A stretch of DNA of 55,798 nt from JBQTIQ01 sp052387955 (GCA_052387955.1 JBQTIQ010000005.1:1-55798); one strand, 5' to 3'; numbered from the stretch's first letter, positions 29,698-38,669 are shown. The notes: a model not told the origin generated them from the sequence alone. A program made the numbers and translations.

Positions 29698-30826
29698 ATG
29701 ATGGAACCAGCAGCGCTCGACCGCATCGTTGCCGCGCTGCGGTCGTCGGCCCGTGGCTGGGTCACCGTCCCGTTGGCGGAGAAGGCCCAGCTCCTGCGCG
29801 CCAGTGCGCGCCGCCACCGCGGCGGTGGCGAAGGAATGGGTGGAGGCGTCGTGCGCCGCCAAGGGCATCTAGCCGGGCTCGGCGGCGGCCGGCGAGGAGT
29901 GGGGGAGCGGGTCCTACGCGATGGTGTCGGGCGTCGCCGCCCTCATCGGGCCGGTCGACGGTCTCGGCGCCGGCACCAACCCGCTCGGGGAGATCAAGTC
30001 CCAGGTGATGGCCAATGGACAGGTGGCGCTCCGGGCTTTCCCGTTCGTCGTGCAGGACCGAGACCTGATGGGCTACTCCGGTCACGTCTGGCTGCGCCCG
30101 GGAGTGTCCTTGGCCGACGCCGCCGCCGGGGTCGGGCGCCGGTTGCGTGACACCAGCGGGCCCGGCGAGGTTGCCCTCGTCCTGGGCGCCGGCAACGTCA
30201 ACTCCATCCCGCCGCTGGACGCCCTCGCCAAGCTGTACGGGGACAATGCCGTCGCCCTGGTCAAGCTCAACCCGGTCAACGAGTACCTGAAGCCGGTGCT
30301 CAACCGGGCACTGGCACCGTTCGTCGAACGGGACCTGGTCCGCGTCACGACCGGCGGCAGCGACGTCGGCTCGCACCTGGTCGGCCATGCCGGCGTCGAC
30401 TGGGCCCCCATCAGCGGCAGCCGCGCCAGTCACGACGCCATCGTGTTCGCCCCGGGCGAGGAAGCGCCCGCCGCAAGCGGTCACGCCAGTCGTTGGTCAC
30501 CAAGTCGGTCACCAGCGAGCTGGGAGGCGTCGGGCCGGTGTTCGCCATGCCCCGTCTGCCGTCGGGGGCCTTCCCCGGCCGTGACATCTACGACGTGGGG
30601 TAGCGGCGTCGGGGTGATGCACAACGCGCTCCTGCTCGACCCCGACCAGGTCGAACGCCGCGTCGGCCGGGGCCCTTCCCGGCCCTGGCCCGAACCGGTC
30701 TGGTCCGTGGGCAACCGCACCGCGTCAGTCACCGGTGAGCGCATGACCGGGTTCGCGGCCGAGCCGTCACTGCTCGGTTCACTGCCCAAGGGTGCGGCCG
30801 CCGCCGCCTCGTCGTTGCGGGGATGA
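29698..30826 (+). pseudogene. Aldehyde dehydrogenase-family gene with multiple lesions
   Basis: Pieces of one ALDH-superfamily protein occur in order in different frames. First is an N-terminus (MMEPAALDRIVAALRSSARG). After a frameshift near 29800 comes a segment reading AKEWVEASCAAKGI, followed by TAG at 29870-29872. A long good segment then runs from SYAMVSGVAALIGPV through LVLGAGNVNSIPPLDALAKL to APISGSRASHDAIV. A second frameshift near 30460 gives VTSELGGVGPVFAMP, and another stop follows at about 30600. The catalytic-cysteine region is absent, and the frame resumes with the C-terminal GPSRPWPEPVW. At least four independent lesions make it non-functional. Confidence 0.82.
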
Positions 30827-30870
30827 TGCTCGTGGGGTCGGCGGGCCGCCTCAACCTCCGGTCGACGCCC

Positions 30871-31359
30871 TCATGACGGGCTAGGCGGCGGCGACGCGGT
30901 TCGCGTCGCCGGCCGGCCTCGAACCGTGGCGTCTCCGACAAGCTGAGGCTGACGGCTGTCATAGGCGGCTTGGGCGTCGAGGATCGTCTCGATGTGGGTC
31001 TCGGCCCAGTCCACGAACACCCTGAGCGGTGTGATCAAGGTCGAACCGAGCGGGGTCAGCGAGTACTCGACACTGGGAGGCTGGGTGTCGAAGACGCAGC
31101 GCGAGACCAGGCCATCGCGCTCCAGGCAGCGGAGCGTCTGAGTCAACATCTTCTGCGAGATGCCGCAGTTGATGCGGCGCAGATCACTGAACCGGCGAGG
31201 TCCTTGCTCGAGGGCGCCGATCACCAACACCGTCCACTTGTCGGCTACCCGGTCCAAGGCCGCCCGGGACGGGCACCCCGCTCGGTAGACATCGAAGAGC
31301 GCCTTCTGACCCGACAACGGGGCAGGGGTCGGCGCCGGGCCGTCAACGGGAGTCACCAC
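30871..31359 (-). CDS. HxlR-family transcriptional regulator
   Basis: 162 aa. The family hallmark is the N-terminal CPSRAALDRVADKWT with a single Cys29, then VLVIGALEQGPRRFSDLRR, the recognition region ISQKMLTQTLRCLERDGLV and the wing VEYSLTPLG. HxlR proteins are dimeric winged-helix regulators, some redox- or electrophile-responsive through this cysteine. It is divergent from the SnoaL-rhodanese fusion gene. An 11-bp palindrome sits over the promoter of that gene, so it probably represses both. Confidence 0.92.
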   Translation of the reverse strand: MVTPVDGPAPTPAPLSGQKALFDVYRAGCPSRAALDRVADKWTVLVIGALEQGPRRFSDLRRINCGISQKMLTQTLRCLERDGLVSRCVFDTQPPSVEYSLTPLGSTLITPLRVFVDWAETHIETILDAQAAYDSRQPQLVGDATVRGRPATRTASPPPSPS

Positions 31360-31365
31360 ACGGTA

Positions 31366-31429
31366 CCTATACCACTTTATGGTGCCTTCTTGTCAAGCGA
31401 ATGCTGGTTGCTTACGGTAACCAGCATTC
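31366..31429. promoter_or_regulatory. Divergent promoters with palindromic operator (probable HxlR site)
   Basis: A perfect inverted repeat (GAATGCTGGTT at 31399-31409 and AACCAGCATTC at 31419-31429) encloses nine bases. Rightward, TTGTCA (31390-31395) is 17 bp from TACGGT (31413-31418), so the -10 lies exactly between the two arms. Leftward, TTGACA (31391-31396 on the minus strand) is 19 bp from TATAGG (31366-31371). Regulator binding would block the rightward promoter directly. Assignment to the adjacent HxlR protein is inference. Confidence 0.65.
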
Positions 31430-31484
31430 AAGGAGAGCCCTGCATGTCTGGGTTCTCGCATCAACCTGACGAGAAGGAGCCGGG

Positions 31485-32234
31485 ATGCAGGCACAGAGCC
31501 CAACCGAAGTCCAGAAGCTGTGGAGCACGTACTTCGATGCCCACGACCTCGATGCGCTGGCCCAGCTGTACGAGCCGGGGGCGGCCTGGCTCACCGGCCC
31601 GGGATCGGTCCTCACCAGGCGCGACACCGTCATCGACAACCTGAAAGCGATGCGCGCCGCCACCGAGTCTTTGACCATCGGCACCGCCCAGGTCCTCCAA
31701 GCCGACGACCTCGCCATCCTCTACGCCCCCTGGACCGCGACCGTGGTGGATTCGAGCGGGGAACGCGTGCTCAGCACGGGCACGACCTCTGACGTCGTGC
31801 GCCGACAGAGCGACGGCACCTGGCTCCTGGCCATCGACAACCCTTGGCTCGTCCCGTCGGCAGTGGCCGTGCCGATCGCACCGACGGCTGCGACCGCCGA
31901 CCATGAGCTCTCGACTGTCAGCCGCGATGAGCTCGGCGCAGCGCTGGCCGCGGGCACGGTGACCCTTGTCGACGCGCTGGCCGCCACCAGCTACAGCCAA
32001 CAGCACATTGCCGGCGCCCTCAACCTGCCTGCTGACCGGGTCGCCGCCGACGCTGGCACGCTGCTGCCCGACAAGGCCCGGCCCATCGTCGTCTACTGCG
32101 CCAGCATTGCCTGCTCGCAGGACACCGTGGTGGCCGGCGCGCTGGCCAGGCAGGGATATCGAGACGTGCGCATCTACCCCGAAGGGCTGGAGGGGTGGAC
32201 CGAAGCCGGCCTGCCGGTGGAATCGGGTAGCTGA
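31485..32234 (+). CDS. SnoaL-like/rhodanese two-domain protein
   Basis: 249 aa. Residues 1-125 form an NTF2/SnoaL (DUF4440-like) cone: VQKLWSTYFDAHDLDALAQL, then VRRQSDGTWLLAIDNPW. Residues 145-245 form a rhodanese domain with VDALAATSYSQQHIAGALNL and the active loop around Cys205 (YCASIACSQD). The pairing suggests a sulfur-transfer or thiol-detoxification enzyme with a small-molecule pocket. GAAGGAGCCGGG precedes ATG31485. A second strong site (AAGGAGAG) precedes an out-of-frame ATG at 31444, opening a frame that overlaps this gene. Confidence 0.82.
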   Translation: MQAQSPTEVQKLWSTYFDAHDLDALAQLYEPGAAWLTGPGSVLTRRDTVIDNLKAMRAATESLTIGTAQVLQADDLAILYAPWTATVVDSSGERVLSTGTTSDVVRRQSDGTWLLAIDNPWLVPSAVAVPIAPTAATADHELSTVSRDELGAALAAGTVTLVDALAATSYSQQHIAGALNLPADRVAADAGTLLPDKARPIVVYCASIACSQDTVVAGALARQGYRDVRIYPEGLEGWTEAGLPVESGS

Positions 32235-32326
32235 GCCCGTGGCCCTCGACAACGACCTGATCGAGGTGGCGCCCGACGTCGACGTTGCCCCCGGCTTCAG
32301 GAGAGGTGGAACATGATGATGCGGTG

Positions 32327-33223
32327 ATGCCTCGGGAGCCCGGCGCGGAGCTCGCCGCCGCCGTCGGCGCCGCGCTCGATGCGGCGGTGACGGACATGGT
32401 CCCGTTGAGGGGCGGCGACGTGGCCGACGCCTACCGAGTCGGGCTGGTCGACGGTCGCACCGTGTTCGCCAAGACCCACCGAGCCCCGCCGCCGGGGTTC
32501 TTCAGCACCGAGGCCGCCGGGTTGGCGTGGCTTCGCGACGCCGAGGAGCTTGCTGTCCCCGAGGTGCTCGCCGTCTCCGACGGCGGCGACAAGACGCCGG
32601 CGATGCTCGTGCTCCAGTGGGTCGACGAGGACCACGGGGCGACCCCCGACGAGGGAGCCTTCGGGCGGGCGTTGGCCGCCGTGCACGCAGCCAGCGCACC
32701 GAGCTTCGGTCGGCAGGACCGGCGCACGACGGGCAGCCGCCGTCTTGCGAACGAGCCGTGCTCGACGTGGGCCGAGTTCTACGCATCCCAGCGCCTCACA
32801 CCGCTGGCCCGGCTGGTGCGCGACGCCGGCCATTTCGGGCGCGACGCCGCATCCCGCCTGGCGAACGGCCTCGACGCGGTAGCGGCGCGCCTGGGCGAGT
32901 TGGCCGGGCCGCCGGAGGCACCTGCTCGGCTGCACGGCGATCTGTGGGCCGGGAACCGGGTCGTCGACCGTCACCGGCGCTCGTGGTTGATCGATCCCGC
33001 CTGTTTCGGCGGCCACCGGGAGTTCGACCTGGCCATGATGCGGCTCTTCGGTGGTTTCGGCGACCATGCCTTCGCCGCCTACGCCGAGGCGGCACCGCTG
33101 TCCGACGGATGGGAGGCCCGGGTCCCACTGCACCACCTCGCGCCCCTGGCCGTGCACGCGGTCAAGTTCGGTGGCGGCTACGGCCCCGCCCTCGACCAAG
33201 CCCTCGGCGACCTCGGCGGCTGA
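32327..33223 (+). CDS. Fructosamine kinase family protein
   Basis: 298 aa. It has the aminoglycoside-phosphotransferase-like fold of fructosamine-3-kinases: VFAKTHRAPPPGFFSTEAAGL with the ATP-binding Lys, catalytic HGDLWAGN (203-210) and the metal site WLIDPACFGGHREFDLAM. The family phosphorylates fructosyl or ribulosyl amines on glycated proteins, which then decompose. AGGAGAGG at 32299 sits before three out-of-frame ATGs that read MMMR and stop, overlapping the GTGATG start at 32324-32329. Initiation may therefore be coupled to that mini-ORF. The gene is 92 bp after the SnoaL-rhodanese gene and may share its transcript. Confidence 0.85.
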   Translation: MPREPGAELAAAVGAALDAAVTDMVPLRGGDVADAYRVGLVDGRTVFAKTHRAPPPGFFSTEAAGLAWLRDAEELAVPEVLAVSDGGDKTPAMLVLQWVDEDHGATPDEGAFGRALAAVHAASAPSFGRQDRRTTGSRRLANEPCSTWAEFYASQRLTPLARLVRDAGHFGRDAASRLANGLDAVAARLGELAGPPEAPARLHGDLWAGNRVVDRHRRSWLIDPACFGGHREFDLAMMRLFGGFGDHAFAAYAEAAPLSDGWEARVPLHHLAPLAVHAVKFGGGYGPALDQALGDLGG

Positions 33224-33266
33224 GGAGTTCCGACGGCGTTGGGGTGGTGAGGCCCACAATGGGCCG

Positions 33267-33845
33267 GTGACCGGCTTCGCCATCATCGAGGCGCCGTCGG
33301 TGCTCGGCCTGTTCCCCGGCGGCGTCGAGGAACTCCCGAGAGCTCTGCTCGACGCCGGCCTCGCCCGCGCCGTCGGGGCCCGTCACGCCGACCTCGAGGG
33401 CAGGCGACCGCTGGTCCTCGACGAAGACGTCGTGCACGTCGCCCGACGCGATGCCGCCGAGGCCGGCAGCCGGCGCATCGAGGACAGCGGCATCACCGTG
33501 ATCGACCTCGCCGAGGTCCGCCGGCAAGGGGCCGAGCGGGCGGCCGGCGCCGCCATCGAGCACCTCACGAGGCCCGACCTCGTGGGATTCTGGGTCCATC
33601 TCGACTGCGACGCCCTCAGCGACACGGTCATGCCGGCGGTGGACTACCGGCTGCCGGGCGGGCTGACGTGGGACGAGCTGGGAACCGTCCTCCAGACCGC
33701 CTTCGACAGCGGCCGAGCCGTCGGCATCGAGGTGACCATCTTCAACCCGGCCCTCGACCGGGACGGCTCGATCACCACCGCGCTCGTCAGCACGCTCGCT
33801 CGCGGTATCGGCGGGCGGGGTCACGAGCTCGGCCGGGCTCGGTGA
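33267..33845 (+). pseudogene. Arginase/agmatinase-family protein lacking its central metal-binding motifs
   Basis: 192 aa against about 280-300 for the family. The N-terminus (MTGFAIIEAPSVLGLFPGGV) and the C-terminal half are ureohydrolase-like. The latter has VVHVARRDAAEAGS and HLDCDALSDTVMPAVDY, the second metal motif at 111-117. The GGDxS and DxHxD segments that should lie between residues 50 and 60 are absent, and the frame is intact across the gap. An in-frame deletion of roughly 100 residues removes essential manganese ligands, so arginase activity is unlikely. A stable non-catalytic product cannot be excluded. Confidence 0.65.
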
Positions 33846-33948
33846 ACCTGGGCTCATCCCCGCATTGCACCTCAGGGGTACGCGAGGCTCTTGTCTGACT
33901 GATCGGCGCCGGCCGGCGCGACGACATCGAACGGGGACTGGGGGGCTC

Positions 33949-35226
33949 TTGAACGAGACCACCGACGACGACCGCTCGTCCGGGGCGCTAGGCCCGGCCG
34001 TCCTGGCCGACGAGGCCGCCCGCCGGGCGGGCATACGCCAGATGCGCACCCGGGCCACCGGGCTCCTGATCCTCATGAGCGTTGTGTTCATCGTGGCCCG
34101 GGTGTTCGAGTCCCGGGGCACCGGCTGGCTGAGCTGGGTCAGGGCCACCGCCGAGGCGTCGATGGTGGGCGCCTTGGCCGACTGGTTCGCGGTCGTCGCC
34201 GTGTTCCGCTATCCCCTCGGCCTGCGCATCCCGCACACGGCGGTCATCCAGACCCGCAAGGAGGCCATCGGCGCCGGGCTGGGCGAGTTCCTCCAGGCCA
34301 ACTTCCTGACCGGGGAAGCCGTCGCCGAACGGGTCAAGGCGATCTCGCCGGCGTCGAAGCTGGCGGCGTGGCTGGACAGACCGGGGTCCCCGGAGACGGT
34401 GGCCCGCGTGGTGGCCGAGAACTTGAGCATGGCGGTCAATAACATGAGCGACGTCGAGAGCATGCTCGGCGACGTCGCCGTCAGCCGCCTGCGGGCCATG
34501 CCCGCGGGCCCGGTTGCCGCCCGTGTGCTCACCGACCTGCGGAACCAGGACCGCCAGCAGAAGCTGCTCGACGCCGGCCTGGCCCAGTTCGACCGGTTCC
34601 TCGTCGACCAGGAAGGGCCCCTGCGGGCGCGCTTCGCCGACTCGGTGCTCGCCGCCCAGCCCGAACAGTTCGACCGCTTCCACACCGGGCTGCGGATGAT
34701 GATCGCCGAAGTCCTCGCCGACCCGGCCCACGAGCTGCGCCAGCACTTCGACCGGGCGCTCGACGACCTGGTCCAGCGGCTCAACGAGGACCAGGAGCTG
34801 CAGGCCCGGGTCGAGGCGGTCAAGTCCGAGCTTCTCGACCGGCCCGAGGTGCGGCGGCTCACGACCAAGTTGTGGACCGAGGCCCGGCGCGCCCTGGGCG
34901 AACAGTCCCGTGACCCGGCGTCGGGGCTCCGGAGCCGCCTGGAAGGGCTGGTCGCCGGCCTCCGCCTGCGCCTCGCCCTCGATGCGTCGTTCGGGGAGAC
35001 CATCGACGGGGCGGTGGTGCGGGCGGTGCGCACCGTGCTCGACGAGAACGCCGACACCATCGCCTCGATGATCAAGGGCATGGTCGCGGGCTGGGACGGC
35101 AAGGCCCTGTCCGAGCAGCTCGAGGTGCTGTTGGGCCGGGACCTGCAGTTCATCCGCATCAACGGGACCGTCGTCGGCGGCATGATCGGCCTCGTCCTGC
35201 ACGGGGTCACGCAGCTGATCGCCTGA
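33949..35226 (+). CDS. DUF445 family membrane protein
   Basis: 425 aa from TTG33949 (GGGGGG about six bases upstream). The N-terminus has a hydrophobic helix (LLILMSVVFIVARVF) and the family motif SMVGALADWFAVVAVFRYPLG. A long helical region rich in charged residues follows (about 100-390). It closes with QFIRINGTVVGGMIGLVLHG. DUF445 (YheB/YjiN-like) proteins are membrane-associated and of unknown function. It ends 44 bp before the convergent DUF2207 gene. Confidence 0.87.
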   Translation: MNETTDDDRSSGALGPAVLADEAARRAGIRQMRTRATGLLILMSVVFIVARVFESRGTGWLSWVRATAEASMVGALADWFAVVAVFRYPLGLRIPHTAVIQTRKEAIGAGLGEFLQANFLTGEAVAERVKAISPASKLAAWLDRPGSPETVARVVAENLSMAVNNMSDVESMLGDVAVSRLRAMPAGPVAARVLTDLRNQDRQQKLLDAGLAQFDRFLVDQEGPLRARFADSVLAAQPEQFDRFHTGLRMMIAEVLADPAHELRQHFDRALDDLVQRLNEDQELQARVEAVKSELLDRPEVRRLTTKLWTEARRALGEQSRDPASGLRSRLEGLVAGLRLRLALDASFGETIDGAVVRAVRTVLDENADTIASMIKGMVAGWDGKALSEQLEVLLGRDLQFIRINGTVVGGMIGLVLHGVTQLIA

Positions 35227-35269
35227 CCTGGCCGCGCCCCGATCGGCACGATGCCGGCCCGCCACCGCG

Positions 35270-37045
35270 CTACCAGCCGCCGGCGCCGCCGCCTCCGCCG
35301 CCACCCCCGCCGCCACCGGAGAACCCACCGCCGGAGCCGCTCGACGAGGACGGTGGTGAGAAGGCGGCGGAGGTGGCGGAGGTGAACTCCGTGGCGAACG
35401 ACCCGATCGAGCCAACGCCGTCGAGGCCTGCGCCAGGCCCGTTGCCCAGCGCCGAGCTGGCCACGTACCAGGGGGCGAAGCCGCTGTTGGCCTCGCTCAG
35501 CTGAGGGAACTTCACCTTGAGGCCCTTGACCAACTCCTTGGACACGCCGAGGGCGACGGCGTACACGAGGTAGCGCTCGTAGATGGCGATGTCGCCCACG
35601 TAGGCCTCGTCGTCCAGCCGGGAGAAGTCCCGCAGGAACCGCCGCAGGCCCTCGACCTCCGCCGCCTTGCGGGCCCCGGCCTGGGTGCGTTGGCGCAGCA
35701 GCGGCGACAACACCAGCACGACCGCGCCCGCTGCCAGAGCTGCCCACCCGGCCGGCGCCCCGAGGAAACCGCCCAGGTACACGCCGAAGCCGCCGAGCCC
35801 GACCACCAGGAGCCCGAGCAGCAGCCACTTGACCTTGTCGGTGCGCTCGACGAAATTCCGGCCGGCCACGTCGAGCTCGACGGAAGCCTTGAAGCCGGCG
35901 AACCACTCGGCCGACTCGGTGCGGCTGGCGGCGGCGTCGGCGACCAGCTCGTCCTGGGTGACCGTGCCCTGGTTGCCGAACAACCGCTCGAGCAGCTTCG
36001 CCTCGAACTTGCGGACGTCGGCGGCGGGCTTGGCGGTACGGGTGAAGCGGTAGTCGTTGCCCTTCTCGACGATGGTCACGTAGCCCCGCTGGGCCAGGTC
36101 GACCAGCGTTGCCGAGAACGCGCCGTTGCCGACGGTGCCGAAGTCGAGCACGGCCTGGCACACCGCCGGCGGCTCTTCGGGGATGTCGCGCCAGTACTCG
36201 CTGATGTCGGCGGGCCGTCGTGGCTCCCTCCCCCACTTGGCGAAGAGGGCGGCGAAGCCGCCCAGGCCGACGAGCGCCACGGCAGGACCGGCGATGTTGC
36301 CGACGTCACGTCGTTGCTCGTCGCGTTCGACCTGACGGCGCAGTTCCTCGCGCCGCACGTTGGCCCGATCCGCGTTCCCCGCTTCCTCTTCGAGGATGCG
36401 GTCGAGCGCCGGGAGGAACCCGCGCTCGGTCCCGAAGCCCTCGGGTGGCATCAGGACACGGGCCTCGACGATGGCGCCGGCAGGGTTGTCGTCGACGGTC
36501 AGCCGAACGGCGTTGCCCGACAGGGTCACCACTCCCTCCAGCACGCCGTGGGCGAAGGCCCGGTTGCCGGTGCCGTCGCCGGGAGTGACGATCTCGATGC
36601 GTACCCGGTCCATGTCGGGGAAGCCGTTGCCGAGGAACTGCCAGTACAGCTCGGCGACGTCGGCGTGGACGTCGACCGCCCCGTCGACACGGTACGTGAG
36701 GTCGTAGGTATGCGGCCCGGAGACGGTGACGTCAGCCTGGCCCCACCGGACGTACCCGCCACGGGCGGTGTCGATCGGGACGGGCTCGCCCCCTTCGGTC
36801 ACGACGATGGGGCTGACGCCGCGGAACCGGGCGATCTCACGGATGCCGCCGTGGCATTCGTCGTCGAAGTCGTAGCCGAGGTGCTCCACGACGTCCATCG
36901 ACCGGTCGGGGTTCAGGGTCGCTTCGACCTCGATCGTCTTCGGGTTGCAGTCCTTGGCCCATGCCGAGGGCACCCAGCCCGGGGACGCCAGGGCCAGCAC
37001 CACGACGAGCAGCGCCAGCGTGACGCGGCGGGCCGCCCGGTCCAT
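35270..37045 (-). CDS. DUF2207 membrane protein with Gly-rich tail
   Basis: 591 aa from ATG37045. A signal peptide (ARRVTLALLVVVLALA) is followed by the extracellular DUF2207 beta domain (about 40-230: VEATLNPDRSMDVVEHLGYDF). A transmembrane helix (about 265-285), a cytoplasmic domain (about 300-420), two hydrophobic helices near 435-475 and a second cytoplasmic part come next. The C-terminus is nearly pure glycine ending GAGGW, the usual tail of this family. DUF2207 proteins are common in actinobacteria; function unknown. Longer in-frame starts up to 37198 add only Pro/Gly-rich sequence. Confidence 0.87.
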   Translation of the reverse strand: MDRAARRVTLALLVVVLALASPGWVPSAWAKDCNPKTIEVEATLNPDRSMDVVEHLGYDFDDECHGGIREIARFRGVSPIVVTEGGEPVPIDTARGGYVRWGQADVTVSGPHTYDLTYRVDGAVDVHADVAELYWQFLGNGFPDMDRVRIEIVTPGDGTGNRAFAHGVLEGVVTLSGNAVRLTVDDNPAGAIVEARVLMPPEGFGTERGFLPALDRILEEEAGNADRANVRREELRRQVERDEQRRDVGNIAGPAVALVGLGGFAALFAKWGREPRRPADISEYWRDIPEEPPAVCQAVLDFGTVGNGAFSATLVDLAQRGYVTIVEKGNDYRFTRTAKPAADVRKFEAKLLERLFGNQGTVTQDELVADAAASRTESAEWFAGFKASVELDVAGRNFVERTDKVKWLLLGLLVVGLGGFGVYLGGFLGAPAGWAALAAGAVVLVLSPLLRQRTQAGARKAAEVEGLRRFLRDFSRLDDEAYVGDIAIYERYLVYAVALGVSKELVKGLKVKFPQLSEANSGFAPWYVASSALGNGPGAGLDGVGSIGSFATEFTSATSAAFSPPSSSSGSGGGFSGGGGGGGGGGGAGGW

Positions 37046-37163
37046 CGGTCTCACCGTAGTGTCGCTCACGCCGCCGCCGACGGCGACGGCGACGCCGCGG
37101 CCAACGCCGGCGCCCGGCGGTGGGGCGCCGGCCGTAGGTGTGCATCGCCGCCGGGGAGGCACC

Positions 37164-37820
37164 TCAATCGGTGGCCAGCCGGCGCCGGAGCTCGACATGC
37201 ACGGTGGTGCCCACGACCGCCTCGATCTCGTCGGAAAGGGACTCGAGGACCGTACGGTCGCCGACGTAGGCCCGGTCGCCCTCGGTGCAGCACCACACCA
37301 TCGTCTCGCCCTCGGCTCCCCAGTCGGCGCGGCTCCAGCGCCGCACGGTGGCCACCTCGGTGTCTCCGGGGCCCTCTTGCCAGTCGACCTTGATCGGGAG
37401 TTGCCAGCACACCGAAGGCTTCCAATCGACCGGCGATTCGCCTTCGTCGAGGGCGGCGAGGTGCAGGGCGCAGCCGGCGCCGCCGGCGAAGCCGGGCCGG
37501 TTGAGGAAGATGCAGGCGCCGTCGACCACCCTGGTCGCGGCCCGGTCGTCGGTCAGCACCCCCGACCGTGCCGCCTCGGCGTGGTACTCGAAGCGGCCCG
37601 GTCGCAGCGTCGCCCCGAGGGCCGCGACCGTGCGGGACTCGTCGCCGCCGTCGAGGTCGGCGCCCACCGAACAACAGCCGTGGCCGAGGTGTTCGGCGGG
37701 CTCGGGCAGGATGCCGAGGCAGCCCCGCCCGAAGATGCAGGTCCAGTTCGACCGGAGGAAGCCGACGTCGAAACGCCAGACGGTGTCGCCGTCGACGATC
37801 TCCTCCATGCCGTCTTCCAT
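37164..37820 (-). CDS. Cysteine-rich protein, possible metal-binding (DUF3109/YkgJ-like)
   Basis: 218 aa from ATG37820, chosen because upstream in-frame sequence is Arg/Pro noise. It has about nine cysteines in spaced groups: SNWTCIFGRGCLGIL, GHGCCSVGADL, ACIFLNRPGFAGGAGCALH, SVCWQLP and VWCCTEG. This spacing recalls zinc/iron-chelating YkgJ or DUF3109 proteins, but I am not certain of the family. No signal peptide or membrane helix. Same strand as, and 119 bp upstream of, the DUF2207 gene. Confidence 0.6.
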   Translation of the reverse strand: MEDGMEEIVDGDTVWRFDVGFLRSNWTCIFGRGCLGILPEPAEHLGHGCCSVGADLDGGDESRTVAALGATLRPGRFEYHAEAARSGVLTDDRAATRVVDGACIFLNRPGFAGGAGCALHLAALDEGESPVDWKPSVCWQLPIKVDWQEGPGDTEVATVRRWSRADWGAEGETMVWCCTEGDRAYVGDRTVLESLSDEIEAVVGTTVHVELRRRLATD

Positions 37821-37903
37821 CACCGTCGAAGGTAGACCCCGAGCGGTGATGCCGGCGCCCTCGCCGGTACGCCTGCGCCGCCGTCGAGCCGTCGATCGCG
37901 GCC

Positions 37904-38170
37904 TCAGGGGTGGCGGCCGACGAAGGCGATGAGGCGGGTCTGCTCGTCGGCGCCGGCGGGGTCGTCGGTGACCATCGGCCCGGGGTGGGCTTCGATGTCC
38001 CAGATGCCGAAGAAGAACGCGGGTAGCCACTCGACCAGATGACCGACGACATCACGGGCAACCCAGCCCTCGCACGGCGCGGGGTTCTCCCAGGCTCCAT
38101 CGGGCACCGCCTCCACCCGTTCGGTGAACTGTGCTGCCACCTTCCGGTACCGCTCGGCGATCTCGCTCAT
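37904..38170 (-). pseudogene. TIGR03086-like protein, truncated
   Basis: 88 aa. The N-terminal helix bundle of the TIGR03086/mycothiol-dependent maleylpyruvate isomerase-like family is recognisable (FTERVEAVPDGAWENPAPCE, GWVARDVVGHLVEWLP). It stops at residue 88, where family members run to about 190, shortly after the DDPAG segment. The site AGGAGG lies just before ATG38170, so it may still be translated. No C-terminal half is found in the 83 bp before the next gene. Confidence 0.55.
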
Positions 38171-38252
38171 TCGTCAGGCCTCCTCTGGTCTGATCGTGAC
38201 ACCCTTGGACCGGGTTCGGCGCCGCGACTGATCGGTCCCGACCGCCAGCTCA

Positions 38253-38669
38253 CTACTCGGGCGCGCCGAAGTACGCCTCGGTCAGCCATCCCCGGACGTC
38301 GGCATCGACGTCGTCCGGGCCTTGAAGGTTCACCACGTGATGGAACCGCCCGCCGTAGGGGATCACCTTGCGGGCGATCCTCGACGACCGCACCTGACGG
38401 GGCAGACCGAATGACAGGGCGACCCAGCGGGTCATCGGTCGCAGCTCGGCGAACCGCTGTGCCCGCTTCAGGAAGATGCCGACCGACAGGGGTTCGACGT
38501 GCACGGGCCCGACGGTGTCGAGATGGGCCATGACCGCCTCGAAGATCGGCCGCTCCCGTTCGGGCCCGGTGGCGAAGTACTCGTCGAGGGGCAGTGCCGG
38601 GCTGCACTCATGGGACTGGCCGGCGCGTCGGAACAGCCGCTCGCAGAAGGGGCACGTCCAGCCGGCCAT
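38253..38669 (-). CDS. DUF5655-like small protein with zinc knuckle
   Basis: 138 aa. The N-terminus has a CxxC...H-x-C zinc-finger pattern (TCPFCERLFRRAGQSHECS). The remainder resembles DUF5655: PIFEAVMAHLDTVGPVHVEP, IFLKRAQRFAELRPM and FHHVVNLQGPDDVDADVRGWL. Function unknown; the second part looks like a small alpha/beta domain with possible nucleic-acid contacts. It is followed on the same strand by the truncated TIGR03086 gene. Confidence 0.75.
   Translation of the reverse strand: MAGWTCPFCERLFRRAGQSHECSPALPLDEYFATGPERERPIFEAVMAHLDTVGPVHVEPLSVGIFLKRAQRFAELRPMTRWVALSFGLPRQVRSSRIARKVIPYGGRFHHVVNLQGPDDVDADVRGWLTEAYFGAPE

Noticed and set aside
35275..35340. Low-complexity GCC/GCG run that looks like a DNA repeat.
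   Set aside because: It encodes the poly-glycine tail normal for DUF2207 proteins.
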